DNA of 64,000 nucleotides, from assembly GCA_024229515.1 (NCBI GenBank), contig JAAESI010000325.1, positions 27,597-91,596 of the forward strand. The letters are read 5' to 3'. The notes under the pieces were generated by a model. It ran no database searches. It was not told the origin of the DNA and saw only the letters and a list, made by a program, of their open reading frames with translations. The DNA is from Pseudomonadota bacterium (GTDB lineage: Bacteria; Myxococcota_A; UBA796; UBA9615). Position numbers and translations under genes: made by a program. This document shows positions 34,587-42,869 of the stretch, piece by piece. The first letter of the stretch is position 1. The number at the start of each line of letters is the position of its first letter.

Positions 34587-36077
34587 ATGTCGGCCGAAGT
34601 CATCCTCGTCAATCCTAGTTACGTCTACCCGCCTCTGCCGGCGACCGACGTGATCAAGGACGACCCGCTCGTCATGGATCTCCCCTCGTTGGAGTTCATG
34701 TACCCGCCGATCGGCATCCTCGCCATCAGCGGAACCCTCAAGAAGCACGGCTTCTCGGTCGAGTGCATCGACAGCAACGTGGCCGGCCTGACGATGGAGC
34801 AGCTGGCCCGCCGGTGCGAAGGCGCCAAGGTGGTCGGCATCTCGCTGCTGGTGGCGAACCTTCGCGCGACGTACCAGCTGATTCAGGTGATGAAGGGTCG
34901 CGGCTACGAGATCGTGGTCGGCGGCGCTCACCCGTCCGTCGAGCCCGAGGTCGTGCCCAAGCTGGGCATCCGCTACGGCATCTCCGGGGAGGGCGAAGAG
35001 TCCTTCACGTCGCTGTGCAAGGCGCTGATCCGGGGCGAGGGCAAGCCCGAGGACATCCCCGGGATCATCATCGCGGAGACGGATCACCCCGACGACTTCC
35101 GGGTCTACACCAAGCACCCCGAGCTGCTGGAGAACCTCGCGGACTACCTCCCCGATCGGGAGTGCCTGCGGTCGCCGAACTACAAGCTGCCGTTCGTCGG
35201 CTCCATCGAGGTCGCCCTAGGGAGCCGCGGCTGCCCCTACAAGTGCCCCTTCTGCTACTGCTCCAGCGCCTCCCCGAACTCGATGTTCAACGCGTCGCGC
35301 TACGTGCCCGCGGACGTGCTCGTCAAAGACATCAAGCAGACGATCACGCAATACCGGCCGAACTACCTGGAGATGATCGACGAGACCTTCACGGTCAACC
35401 GGCAGTGGGTCGTGGACATCTGCCAGGGGATCATCGACGAAGGGATCGAGTTCACCTGGGGCGCCAAGACACGCGTCGATCTGATGGACCCGGACCTGCT
35501 CGACCTGATGCACCGGGCCGGCATGCGCAAGATCGGCTTCGGCCTCGAGTCTGGCGTGTTCGACCTACGCAAGGACATGACCAAGGACTTCACCAACGCC
35601 AAGGTGAAGCAGATCTTCAGCGCGGCCAACCGCATCGGCGTGGAGCCGGCCTGCACCATCGTGTTCGGTCACCCCAACGAGACACGCGAGGACATGAAGG
35701 AGTCCGTGGAGTTCGTGAAGTCCATCCAGGCGGCGTACGTCGAGTTCCACATCATGATCCTCATCCCCAAGACCAAGAACTTCTACCTCGCGGTGGAAGA
35801 GGGGAAGGCGACCGAGGACACCTTCGACAAGTTCATGCGGGGCGAGATCGGCTACCCCGAGTACGCCCCCGGCGACATCACCCACGAGGAGATGCGCCGC
35901 ATCCGCCACGACGCGGTGCGCTCCTTCTACTTCCGCCCCGCGTACATCGCGCAGCAGGCCCGACGCTCGCTCAAGCGACCGCAGGAGCTGCTCCAGTACG
36001 CCAAGACGGCCAAGTCCTTGTGGGACCTGAGCAAGCAAAAGAAGCCCATCTGGGGTGAGGGCCGCGCCGCCAGCTAG
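34587..36077 (+). CDS. B12-binding-domain radical SAM protein (2)
   Basis: A 496-aa enzyme of the same class as the one at 30909: N-terminal VILVNPSY, PPIGILAISGTLKKHG, VVGGAHPSVEPE and GISGEGEES (cobalamin-binding domain), cluster motif SRGCPYKCPFCYCSS (Cys216, Cys220, Cys223), then GLESGVFDLRKDMTKDFT. GGAG precedes the ATG. The two enzymes differ throughout, so they are not a recent duplication. Divergent from the operon with the YfhO-like protein, so the three genes may serve one modification pathway, perhaps of a lipid or glycan. The stop codon shares CTAG with the convergent gene. Confidence 0.88.
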   Translation: MSAEVILVNPSYVYPPLPATDVIKDDPLVMDLPSLEFMYPPIGILAISGTLKKHGFSVECIDSNVAGLTMEQLARRCEGAKVVGISLLVANLRATYQLIQVMKGRGYEIVVGGAHPSVEPEVVPKLGIRYGISGEGEESFTSLCKALIRGEGKPEDIPGIIIAETDHPDDFRVYTKHPELLENLADYLPDRECLRSPNYKLPFVGSIEVALGSRGCPYKCPFCYCSSASPNSMFNASRYVPADVLVKDIKQTITQYRPNYLEMIDETFTVNRQWVVDICQGIIDEGIEFTWGAKTRVDLMDPDLLDLMHRAGMRKIGFGLESGVFDLRKDMTKDFTNAKVKQIFSAANRIGVEPACTIVFGHPNETREDMKESVEFVKSIQAAYVEFHIMILIPKTKNFYLAVEEGKATEDTFDKFMRGEIGYPEYAPGDITHEEMRRIRHDAVRSFYFRPAYIAQQARRSLKRPQELLQYAKTAKSLWDLSKQKKPIWGEGRAAS

Positions 36078-37421
36078 GGGAGCGTGCGCGTGGGTCCGCA
36101 CTCCGGGTGGCTCATCATCTGGATCACGGCGCAGTTGCTCGAGACGTCGAACGGGTAGCAGGTGTCGTAGAAGAAGAGGCCACCGTCCAGGACGTCGGCG
36201 CCCGTGCCGCCCTGGGGGTGGTCGTTGCCCTGCCCCCCGAAGAGGTTGTCACTTCCCGACTGACCGCAGAGCACGTCCTGCTCGAGGCCGCCCCTCAGCA
36301 CGTCGTTGTCCTCGCCGCCGAGGAGCACGTCGTCGCCACCCCCGCCGTAGAGGTGGTCGTCCCCGTCGCCCCCGTCGAGGTGGTCGTCACCGGCTCCCCC
36401 ATAGACCCAGTCTGCGCCCGGACCCGCGTCCACACCGTCGTCGCCAGCGTAGGCCCAGATGTGGTCCACCTCGTCTCCACCCTCGATCTCGTCGCCCCCG
36501 AACGCGGAGCTCCCGTGGATCACGTCGGAGCCTCCCTCGCCGTACATCCAGACCCCGACGTAGGGGTGGGTCACCCCCGTCGCGTCCAGCAGATCGTCTC
36601 CGGCGCCGCCGTGCATGCGAGCCATCTCTTGGAAGGCGTACAGGTGGTCGGTATCAGCCCCGCCCCACATGTAGACGCCGAGGGCATAGGCCTCGACGGT
36701 GTCCTCGTCCTCCTGCCCGGAAAGGACCGCGGTCGTAGCGGAAGGCTCCGCGATGAGGGTGTCGTCTCCCTGGTCGCCGACCGCGACGGCCCCCGGCCAT
36801 CGCACCACCAACCTGTCCCAACCGCGGCCTCCCTCGAGCCGCTCGTCGTAGTCCGTGCCCCCCGGGCTCCCTTCGATGGTGTCTCCGCCCCGTCCGCCCC
36901 ACACCTCGACATCCAGCGACGTCGACGGGTTGTTGCTGAATTCGAACGCATCCGCGAGCCCGACCGTGACGTCGTCGCAGCCATCGCCTTCGTCCTCGCC
37001 CTCATGGAACAACTGAATGACGTCATCTTCATCCGAGCCCGTGATCCAGACGTCCGTGGGCATCAGCCCATCAACGCGGCAGCAGAAGTCGTTCCCCGCG
37101 GCGTCGTGGCCCCAGAACAGGAACGTGCCGTAGCCCGTCGTGTTGGCGCAGTGGTCGATCCCCGAGTCGCGCGGGGGGGGCGTAGAAGGCCTCGATGTCG
37201 GCGCCAGACGAGGTTCCGTTGACGTCGAGGTCACACCGGATCTCCTTGCCTGAGAGCCAGCAGACGTTGTTGGCCGCGCCTCCATCGCAGGTGCGGGCGT
37301 CTCCGCTGGCGATGCCGAGGTAGTCGGCCGGGGCGTTGGCGCAGTCGGGGAAGGCGACGGCGGCGCGGGGGGCGAGGCTGGCCGCGAGCGCGGCGGCGAT
37401 CAACAAGGGGGTCCGGGTCAT
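36074..37421 (-). pseudogene. RTX-type Ca2+-binding repeat protein, frameshifted at an eight-base G/C run
   Basis: The first frame gives a signal peptide (about residues 1-23, ending AVA) and an N-terminal domain; the second frame carries the rest, including RTX nonapeptide-type repeats (GGAGDDHLDGGDGDDHLYGG and related units, about residues 230-390) that bind Ca2+ and fold into a parallel beta-roll outside the cell. The frames meet at the G8 run 37173-37180; removing one base gives a 448-aa protein. The run is long enough for sequencing error or for natural slippage. Upstream, a purine (AG) repeat is next to the start codon. Likely a secreted or surface protein. Confidence 0.8.
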
Positions 37422-37488
37422 GACGGTCTCTCTCTCTCTGGGGCGGAATGCCCAGAGGGAATAGAGCCACTCGCAGGACGAGCGTCGG

Positions 37489-37506
37489 CTGACGCTGCGG
37501 CGTCAG
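37489..37506 (-). terminator. Hairpin after MopE/FG-GAP gene
   Basis: CTGACGC-TGCG-GCGTCAG, a 7-bp perfect stem with a four-base loop, lies 5-22 bases beyond the stop codon at 37511. No T run follows, so termination is only a possibility. Confidence 0.35.
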
Positions 37507-37510
37507 GGCA

Positions 37511-40500
37511 TCAGGGCCAGACGGGCACCCCGACCAGGTCCATGACCGTCGCGTAGAAGCTGCTGAACATGTGCACGCTGTTGAAGCCGGGCTGCAGGGT
37601 CATGTTCCCGGCGCCGTCGTTGATCGCGACCTTGATGACGCGCGTCAGGCTCCCGTTGGGGTTCATGTAGGAGACGAGCACGTCCATGTCGCCGTCGCCG
37701 TCGGCGTCGTAGGCATGCATCCAGCCGCGGCCGGGCTCGTTGCTGTCGTCCAGCTCGCCCTCGTCGTTGGGCACGTCCGGGGTCACGTCGAACAGCTCTT
37801 CGCCCTCGCCGCTGGGCAGCGTGCCGGAGACATCGCCGTACCAGACCCACACCTGACCGGCGTCGTCGTCGTCGTCCAGGCCGCCGAAGAAGTCGGCAAA
37901 GCCGTCGCCGTTGAGATCCGTGTAGGCGAAGCCGTTGATCGTGCGGTCGACCTCGAACTCGGGCCCGAAGGTGAACGTTCCGTCGCCGTCCCCCTCGTGC
38001 AGGCGGCACCAGATCTCTTCGTCGGCCTCGGTGCCGCACTCGACCAGGTCGACGTCGCCGTCGCCGGTGACGTCGTAGGCCGGGATCGAGACGGCCTGGG
38101 AGTCGCCGTCGGACACGTCCCAGTACTCCAGGTCGAACGGCCGGGCGTCGAAGTCGGGGTTGCCGGGCAGGCGGGTCCAGACGTAGCCGGAGCCGTCGTT
38201 GAGCCAGACCTGCCCCTCGCCGTCGCTCCAGTCCCAACCGAACAGGTCGAGGTCGCCGTCGTTGTCCAGATCGGCGGCGCCCCAGACATCCCCGCTGCTC
38301 AGCACCGAGATCTGAGACGACAGGTCCGTCTGGGAGAACCCGGCCTGGCAGTCCGATTCGTAGAAGTGCAGGTGCGCGCCGCCGCTGTAGCGCTCGAGCA
38401 TGAAGTCGAGGTAGCCGTCGCCCGTGAAGTCGCCCGCCACCGAGGTGTAGACGGTGCCGGAGCCCGGCGGGTTGTAGGCCACGGCGCTCCCGAAGGTGCC
38501 GTCGAAGTTGCTGTCGAACCAGTGGCCGTGGCCCTCGCGCACGCCCTTGACGATGAACTCCTGGAACACCGAGCCCTCGTCGACGGTGCCGTCGCAGTTG
38601 TTGTCGATGCTGTCGCAGAGGAACTCCGCCACGCCCGGGTTGATCGCCGCGTTGCCGTCGTCGCAGTCCCCCTCGCAGCCGCGGTAGCCGTCGATGTCGC
38701 CGTCGAGCTCGTCGATCGCGAAGAGGCCGTCGCAGTCGTTGTCCTGGCCGTCGCACAGCTCGGGCGCGCCGTCGTAGATGGTGTCTTCTCCATCGTCGCA
38801 GTCGCCGCCGCAGTTGGTGACCCCGGCGCCATCGAGGTCGTAGCCCTCGTCCACGAGGGTGTCGCAGTCGTCGTCGATGGCGTTGCAGAGCTCCGTGGCG
38901 CCGTCGTAGATGTCGGGGTTGGCGTCGTTGCAGTCGCCGTCGCACTCGCTCAGGAAGTCGCCGTCGTCGTCGATCTCGTCGGAGCCGAGCAAGCCATTGC
39001 AGTCGGTATCGACGCCGTCGCAGCCTTCGTCCGCGCCGGGGAAGATCGAGCCGTCGGAGTCGTCGCAGTCGCCCGCACACGAGCTGAAGGTGTCGCCGTC
39101 GAAGTCGAAGCCTTCGTCCACGTCGCCGTCGCAGTCATCGTCGGTGCCGTTGCACACCTCGGTGGCGCCGTCGAACACCCCGCTGTCGGCGTCGTTGCAG
39201 TCGCCCTCGCACTCGGCCTGGCCGTCCGTGTCGTTGTCGATCTCCTCCAGCGGGATCGCCCCGTCGCAGTCGGTGTCGAGCCCGTCGCAGCCCTCCTCGG
39301 CCCCCGGGAAGACGGTGTCATCGGCGTCGTCGCAGTCCCCCGCGCAGGTGGTGAAGGTGTCGGCGTCGACGTCGAACCCCTCGTCGATCTCGGTGTTGCA
39401 GTCGTTGTCCGCGCCGTCGCACACCTCCGGAGCGCCGGGGTAGGCGTCGGCGTTGTTGTCGTCGCAGTCGTCGGCGCACACCGGCACGCCGTCGGCGTCG
39501 GCGTCCGTCTCGTCCTCTTCGAAGAGGGTGTCGCAGTTGGTGTCGAGGCCGTCGCAGATCTCGATCGCGTCGGGGTTCACGTCGGGGTTGCCGTCGTCGC
39601 AGTCACCGTCGCAGGTGGTGAACGTGTCGCCGTCGAGGTCGAAGCCCTCGTCGGCGAAGCCGTCGCAGTTGTTGTCGATGCCGTCGCACAGCTCGGTCGC
39701 GTCCGGGTTGATCGAGCCCTGCAGGTCGTTGCAGTCGCCGCCGCAGGTGGTGAAGCCGTCGCCGTCGACGTCGAAGCCCTCGTCGATCGAGGAGTCACAG
39801 TCGTTGTCGACGCCGTCGCAGACCTCGTCCGCGTCGGGGTTGATGGTGGCGTCGCTGTCGTTGCAGTCGCCGTCGCAGCCCCGCACGCCGTCGCCGTCGG
39901 CGTCGACCACGCCGTCGTCGCCGTCGCAGTCGTGGTCGATGTCGTCGCACTGCTCTTCGGCGTCGGGGTTGATCGCGTCGTCGCCGTCGTCGCAGTCCCC
40001 GTCGCAACCGGCGAAGCCGTCGCCGTCCACGTCCAGTTCGTCGTCCGAGAGCACGCCGTCGCAGTTGTTGTCGATGCCGTCGCAGAGCTCTTCGGCGTCC
40101 GGGTGGATCGAGGGGTCCGCGTCGTCGCAGTCCTCATCGCCGGCGAAGCCGTCCCGATCGCCGTCGAGGCCGCCCAGCACCCCTTCCACGCGGAGGGGGA
40201 TCGAGTAGCTCGCGCTACCGGCTACGACCTGCAGCGCCCCCTCGACCACGCCCGGCGATCGGGGGAAGGCGCGGATGATCACCTCGACCGCTTCGTCCTG
40301 GGCGAGGTCCATCCGCTCGACTCCGTGGGCGGAGAAGGGTCCCCCCACGGTGGCGATGATCAGCGAGGCATCGGGACCGCGGTTGACGAGCACGACCGAG
40401 TCGATGACCTCCGTATCGACCGCAACGGCGCCGAAGTCGACCGACTCCGGGTCCACCTCGATCCCCAGCGTGGTGCAGCCAGCGGCGAACAGAAGGAGCA

Positions 40501-40531
40501 AGAACAGCGCGCGCGTGTAGCGATCCAGCAT
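37511..40531 (-). CDS. Giant MopE-repeat lipoprotein with FG-GAP domain
   Basis: A 1006-aa protein starting at the ATG 40531, which gives a lipoprotein signal (FAAGC). Residues about 20-115 look like a HYDIN/choice-of-anchor D immunoglobulin-like domain (SVDFGAVAVDTEVIDSVVL). Then come twelve MopE motifs (CDGIDNNCDG, CDGVDNDCDS and so on) up to about residue 690, spaced 45-50 residues apart with CxxDCDD partners, and finally a region of FG-GAP/VCBS repeats (DFTGDGYLDFML, DLDNDGDLDLFGWD, DLNGDGFADFFGG), a Ca2+-binding propeller. A long acidic surface rod with a propeller head; adhesion or metal or Ca2+ binding is likely, the ligand unknown. Confidence 0.88.
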   Translation of the reverse strand: MLDRYTRALFLLLLFAAGCTTLGIEVDPESVDFGAVAVDTEVIDSVVLVNRGPDASLIIATVGGPFSAHGVERMDLAQDEAVEVIIRAFPRSPGVVEGALQVVAGSASYSIPLRVEGVLGGLDGDRDGFAGDEDCDDADPSIHPDAEELCDGIDNNCDGVLSDDELDVDGDGFAGCDGDCDDGDDAINPDAEEQCDDIDHDCDGDDGVVDADGDGVRGCDGDCNDSDATINPDADEVCDGVDNDCDSSIDEGFDVDGDGFTTCGGDCNDLQGSINPDATELCDGIDNNCDGFADEGFDLDGDTFTTCDGDCDDGNPDVNPDAIEICDGLDTNCDTLFEEDETDADADGVPVCADDCDDNNADAYPGAPEVCDGADNDCNTEIDEGFDVDADTFTTCAGDCDDADDTVFPGAEEGCDGLDTDCDGAIPLEEIDNDTDGQAECEGDCNDADSGVFDGATEVCNGTDDDCDGDVDEGFDFDGDTFSSCAGDCDDSDGSIFPGADEGCDGVDTDCNGLLGSDEIDDDGDFLSECDGDCNDANPDIYDGATELCNAIDDDCDTLVDEGYDLDGAGVTNCGGDCDDGEDTIYDGAPELCDGQDNDCDGLFAIDELDGDIDGYRGCEGDCDDGNAAINPGVAEFLCDSIDNNCDGTVDEGSVFQEFIVKGVREGHGHWFDSNFDGTFGSAVAYNPPGSGTVYTSVAGDFTGDGYLDFMLERYSGGAHLHFYESDCQAGFSQTDLSSQISVLSSGDVWGAADLDNDGDLDLFGWDWSDGEGQVWLNDGSGYVWTRLPGNPDFDARPFDLEYWDVSDGDSQAVSIPAYDVTGDGDVDLVECGTEADEEIWCRLHEGDGDGTFTFGPEFEVDRTINGFAYTDLNGDGFADFFGGLDDDDDAGQVWVWYGDVSGTLPSGEGEELFDVTPDVPNDEGELDDSNEPGRGWMHAYDADGDGDMDVLVSYMNPNGSLTRVIKVAINDGAGNMTLQPGFNSVHMFSSFYATVMDLVGVPVWP

Positions 40532-40691
40532 GTCCGCGAGTCTAAACCACCGATCGATCTGCCGGGGGGCTTTGCGAAGCCCTCCAAGAGGCACTACTTG
40601 AGTACTGGTAGGTCGATCTTTGCCTTCCGAGGCGTCCATCGATCCGATACTCTGTGTGAAGACTCGGTCTCTCTTGAACCAAAGGAACGAC

Positions 40692-41180
40692 ATGACTCGC
40701 TTCTCCCGCCTGACTGGAACCGTTGCTTCTGTGGCCATGATCATGGCCCTCACCGGTTGCGCCTTCTTCGACACCCACGAGGGCTACGAGGAGGGCGACA
40801 CCCCGCGCTGGGGCGTCAACGGCATGGCGACCTACGAGCTCGTGGGCGTGTCCCCCGCCGAGGCCCAGCCCGGTGAGGAAGTCGATCTGTACATGGTGTC
40901 CGAAGCGGACGCCCCGGTCGGCGCGTTCAACGTCGATGACTTCTGGTTCTGCACCTTCGACGGCGAGTCCGCGATGCTGGAGACCGGCGGCGACGACTAC
41001 GATTCCAACGTCGACCCCGAGCAGGCGATCGACAACCTCGACAACGTCGAGCTTGCCGACTTCGACGGCAGCGTGATCAGCACGATCTCCTTCACGGTCC
41101 CCGAGGGCACCGTGTCGGGTGAAGGCTTCGTCATCACCCCGAGCAACTCGACCGAGTACTTCTACCTCGGCATCGACTAG
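40692..41180 (+). CDS. Small acidic lipoprotein, unknown
   Basis: A 162-aa lipoprotein: signal with lipobox ALTGC (Cys23), mature protein rich in Asp/Glu and aromatic residues with beta-strand character. The ATG at 40692 has AAAGGA upstream. It is followed by a strong hairpin at 41206-41237, so it seems to be a single-gene transcript. Not a family I recognise. Confidence 0.75.
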   Translation: MTRFSRLTGTVASVAMIMALTGCAFFDTHEGYEEGDTPRWGVNGMATYELVGVSPAEAQPGEEVDLYMVSEADAPVGAFNVDDFWFCTFDGESAMLETGGDDYDSNVDPEQAIDNLDNVELADFDGSVISTISFTVPEGTVSGEGFVITPSNSTEYFYLGID

Positions 41181-41205
41181 CAGCTCGTCCCTTTACGAGA
41201 CCCTG

Positions 41206-41237
41206 CGAGGGCCGGCGGATTGTTCCGCCGGCCCTCG
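41206..41237 (+). terminator. 14-bp stem hairpin
   Basis: A perfect 14-bp GC-rich stem with loop TTGT lies 26 bases behind the small lipoprotein stop codon and is followed by TTGCTT. It is the best terminator-like structure in the window. Confidence 0.7.
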
Positions 41238-41255
41238 TTGCTTGGGCAGTCTGGA

Positions 41256-41261
41256 TACAAT
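41256..41261 (+). promoter_or_regulatory. -10 box (TACAAT) of FAD oxidoreductase gene
   Basis: TACAAT stands out in this GC-rich DNA and ends 9 bases before the GTG start at 41271, so transcription would begin at or just before the start codon (leaderless mRNA). No matching -35 is clear. Confidence 0.45.
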
Positions 41262-41270
41262 CGCATCCCC

Positions 41271-42857
41271 GTGCAGCAGTACGACGTCATCATCATCGGT
41301 GGAGGCCTGACGGGAGCGGCTGCAGGGCTGCTCCTGGCGCGCGCCCGCCCCGACGCGAAGGTCCTCCTCCTGGAGGCCTCGGAGTCGTTCGTGCCCACGT
41401 CGGTGGCGACCTCCGAGATCGGGGGGCTGTTCCTGACCTCCACGCTGCAGCTGTGGGACCACCTCGCGCGTGAGGAGCTGCCGTCGCACGGACCGCGGTT
41501 CTGGTTCCACAACGAGGACGTGCTCCGGATCCAGGATGCGACCGAGCTCGGCGCCTGGGAGCTGCCGCCGGTGCCCAGCTTCCTGCTCCGCGAAGACGTG
41601 CTCGACCAGCACCTCCTGGACCGCGCCGCCCACGCCGGGTGCACCGTCGTGCGTCCCGCCAAGGTCACCGACGTGCTCGTCCGGCCCTGGGACAACCGCG
41701 TCCGCTACGACACCGCCGACGGCGAACACGAAGTCCGCGCCACCTGGGTGCTGGACGCCTCCGGACGGACCTGCGTGCTCGGCTCGGCCCTGGGGCTCGT
41801 GCACCCCAACCGGCAGCACCCCGTCAGCGCGATCGTCGGCCGCTGGACCGGCGATCTGGACCTGGACGGCCCCGCCTTCAACCCCGACACCGACTTCGGT
41901 CAGGGGCCCGCCGTGGCCCGCCGGCTCTGCACCAACCACTTCCAGGGCTACGGCTACCGCGTGCTCGTGCAGCCCGCGGGCGGACGCGACGACGACGGTC
42001 GGGGCCTCGCGGTGACGGTGCTGTACGACCGGCGCGTGATCGACCTCGGCTCCGGCGCCGACATCGGCGACGCCTACAGCAGCTTCCTGTCGGGCCTCCC
42101 CGCGACGCGCCAACTGCTCAGCCGCGCGAGCCTCCCCCGCCAGCGGCTGGAGGTGATCCCGCAGGTCGCCTACGACGTCGAGCAGGCGGCAGGCCTGGGG
42201 TGGGCGCTGCTGGGCAGCGCCGCCGGCTTCGTCGATCCCTGCGGCAGTCCGTCCGCGGACAACGTCGGCCGCACCGTCGGCGCCGTGCTCCGGATCGTCA
42301 TCGACCAGCTCGACGGCAAGCCCGCGGGGCAGGCGATCACCGCCTACGACGCCGCCTTCCAGCGGTCTTGGAACCGCTCGTTCGAGGCCCGGTTCCGCGA
42401 TCGGTACCTGCTGTGCGGCGACTTTGCCCTGTACTGGCCCGCCCTGCTGATGGACCGCGCCCTGTACATGCTGTTCGAGGTCGCCCCCCGCTCCCGAGCC
42501 CCCAGCCGCGCCATCGGCCGGCTCCCCATGGTCGGTGCCCTGGGCACGGTGCGCTGGCTCCTGATGCGAACCTACGCCCGGCGGATGCAGCGGCTGGCCC
42601 GCCGGCGGATGTGGACCGGCCACTACGGCCAACGCAACGCCGGACGGCGCATGCACTTCCGGGCCGATCTCGGCGGCGGCTCGGCCTGGACCCTGCTCCG
42701 CGGCCTGGCCGGCTGGGGCCTGCGGGAGTTCGAGGACCTGGGCCTGTGGGCCGCGTCGATGGTGGACCGCTGGCGTGGCGTCAAGGCGCTGCCGGAGGGG
42801 GTCGACCTGACCACCCTGCCGGAGGGAATCGAGACGGTCGGAAGCCGAACGAGCTGA
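41271..42857 (+). CDS. FAD-dependent oxidoreductase, halogenase/geranylgeranyl-reductase-like
   Basis: A 528-aa flavoprotein with the N-terminal dinucleotide fold DVIIIGGGLTGAAAG (residues 5-19) and the second FAD motif LLGSAAGFVDPCGSPSADN (about 313-331), the pattern of flavin halogenases and geranylgeranyl reductases. The halogenase WxWxIP motif is not seen, so reduction or hydroxylation is more likely. Reads from GTG 41271. The C-terminal 150 residues are Arg-rich with amphipathic helices. It lies 12 bp before the acyl-CoA carboxylase gene, and the two are probably cotranscribed. Confidence 0.8.
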   Translation: MQQYDVIIIGGGLTGAAAGLLLARARPDAKVLLLEASESFVPTSVATSEIGGLFLTSTLQLWDHLAREELPSHGPRFWFHNEDVLRIQDATELGAWELPPVPSFLLREDVLDQHLLDRAAHAGCTVVRPAKVTDVLVRPWDNRVRYDTADGEHEVRATWVLDASGRTCVLGSALGLVHPNRQHPVSAIVGRWTGDLDLDGPAFNPDTDFGQGPAVARRLCTNHFQGYGYRVLVQPAGGRDDDGRGLAVTVLYDRRVIDLGSGADIGDAYSSFLSGLPATRQLLSRASLPRQRLEVIPQVAYDVEQAAGLGWALLGSAAGFVDPCGSPSADNVGRTVGAVLRIVIDQLDGKPAGQAITAYDAAFQRSWNRSFEARFRDRYLLCGDFALYWPALLMDRALYMLFEVAPRSRAPSRAIGRLPMVGALGTVRWLLMRTYARRMQRLARRRMWTGHYGQRNAGRRMHFRADLGGGSAWTLLRGLAGWGLREFEDLGLWAASMVDRWRGVKALPEGVDLTTLPEGIETVGSRTS

Positions 42858-42869
42858 ACGGAGACGGAC

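Noticed and set aside
36000..37421. RTX-repeat gene as part of a toxin with type I secretion
   Set aside because: No ABC exporter, membrane fusion protein or acyltransferase gene nearby and an N-terminal Sec signal is present.
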